Shown here piece by piece: positions 63,561 through 64,000 of a stretch of 64,000 nt of DNA. A program made the translations under genes and the position numbers. The notes beneath the pieces were generated by a model. The model worked only from the letters and a program-made list of their open reading frames with translations. It made no database searches and had not been told where the DNA came from. Every line of letters starts with the position of its first letter. Position 1 is the stretch's first letter. Source of the stretch: Candidatus Cloacimonas sp. (GTDB taxonomy: Bacteria; Cloacimonadota; Cloacimonadia; Cloacimonadales; Cloacimonadaceae); contig DAONFA010000004.1 of NCBI GenBank assembly GCA_035403355.1, positions 65,960-129,959 of the forward strand, given 5' to 3'.

Positions 63561-64000
63561 ATATTCAGAATAATCCTTTTTTCTTCTTTTCTTATCTTAA
63601 CCAAAAAAAAGGGATGCTCAAAATAAGGCAAGTTAAATCTTATTTGCATCCTATACATCCAATTTGGATGTGTAAAGGGGAGTGTTTTTTTGGTTTTAGT
63701 AATCAATAATGGTGACAAAGAACAGCAGGTTCTTAAATAAAAATATGCCCACGGGCATTGGTTTATGAAAGAATTCAGCAACTTCTTTAATCCCATCAGG
63801 TAATTGACTAAAAAGAAGCATTTTTTCCTCTGCAAAGTATAATCCTTGTTATCCCTTTCCGGTTTTTTTGCGGAGGAACGACATCTTGTCGTTCATAAAT
63901 GTTCGCTGGATACACAAATCGGAGGAACGACATCTTGTCGTTCCACAGGTTGTTGACAAAGTTTACCAGCATCAGGAAGGGAGTACATAATAAGCAAAAA
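63561..64000. other. BREX leader region and dispersed hairpins
   Basis: 440 bp without a credible gene. It holds the BREX leader with the palindrome described separately, a GC hairpin ATGCCCACGGGCAT at 63745-63758 followed on the minus strand by ATTTTTATTT (a possible terminator insulating the operon), and two GGAACGACA-TCT-TGTCGTTC hairpin modules (about 63875-63895 and 63925-63943) of the dispersed family. Confidence 0.6.
63655..63671. promoter_or_regulatory. Perfect 17-bp palindrome upstream of the BREX operon, candidate operator
   Basis: ACATCCAA-T-TTGGATGT: two 8-bp arms around one base, 95 bp before the brxP start. On the minus strand it lies between a TTTACA and a TATAGG hexamer (15-bp spacing), so binding could block transcription. 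No regulator gene is adjacent within the window. Confidence 0.55.

Overview
The window looks like a chromosome segment of an uncultured-lineage anaerobe close to Candidatus Cloacimonas (Cloacimonadota). This is inferred from gene content and style, because no 16S rRNA gene is present. The supporting signs are a single-chain pyruvate:ferredoxin oxidoreductase with a small 2[4Fe-4S] ferredoxin, Gram-negative envelope genes (lnt, OmpA-like, SurA-like, DUF4837, DUF4836), large secreted proteins with a C-terminal FlgD-like sorting domain, and intergenic spaces packed with short palindromic and tandem repeats. The chromosome is moderately AT-rich.

Layout. 1-9.2 kb: C-terminal part of an M16 peptidase, a secreted beta-helix protein, a ferredoxin too short for routine ORF calling, a Fic AMP-transferase, malic enzyme and an LPG-synthase-like membrane protein. 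9.4-16.2 kb: a tight minus-strand operon (xseB-ispA-dut-nadA-ftsX-like-pgsA-DUF4837-TPR lipoprotein) behind a near-consensus promoter. 17-23 kb: nifJ, then convergently a PTS-EIIA/CBS protein with an ArsB/NhaD-type transporter. 23.4-30.2 kb: plus-strand recJ, a beta-propeller-like lipoprotein, lnt, a MerR-type regulator, glyQ, a nucleotidyltransferase-like protein and an N-formylglutamate-amidohydrolase-like protein, mostly overlapping end to start. 31-42 kb: an 11-gene minus-strand operon joining protein maturation (def, fmt, DUF116), export and folding (yajC, two parvulin-like chaperones), pgpA, an HtrA-like protease, a secreted phosphoesterase and a radical SAM enzyme.

42.1-44.4 kb: dnaA flanked on both sides by DnaA boxes, with an AT-rich stretch, which is the probable chromosomal origin. 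45.4-52.8 kb: OmpA/PD40 protein, its partner surface protein, a DUF4836-like membrane protein and a PorT-type barrel.

53.9-63.6 kb: a complete four-gene phage-defence operon in the order brxP-brxC/pglY-pglZ-brxL. This is the composition of type 4 BREX, the subtype that has a PAPS-reductase-like PP-loop protein in place of the PglX methylase. BrxP also carries a two-cluster ferredoxin module and an unassigned C-terminal domain. BrxL lacks the expected Lon-like C-terminus. A perfect 17-bp palindrome lies just upstream and could be the operator. The operon looks AT-richer than its surroundings and is flanked by tandem repeats and what may be a decayed coding remnant.

A second theme is a genome-wide family of hairpins in which the loop (AGGA or TCCT) and the flanking TCCGGA are constant while the two arms co-vary. 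These form tandem arrays with periods of 33, 51 and 88 bp, and one copy supplies the stop codon and terminator of nifJ.
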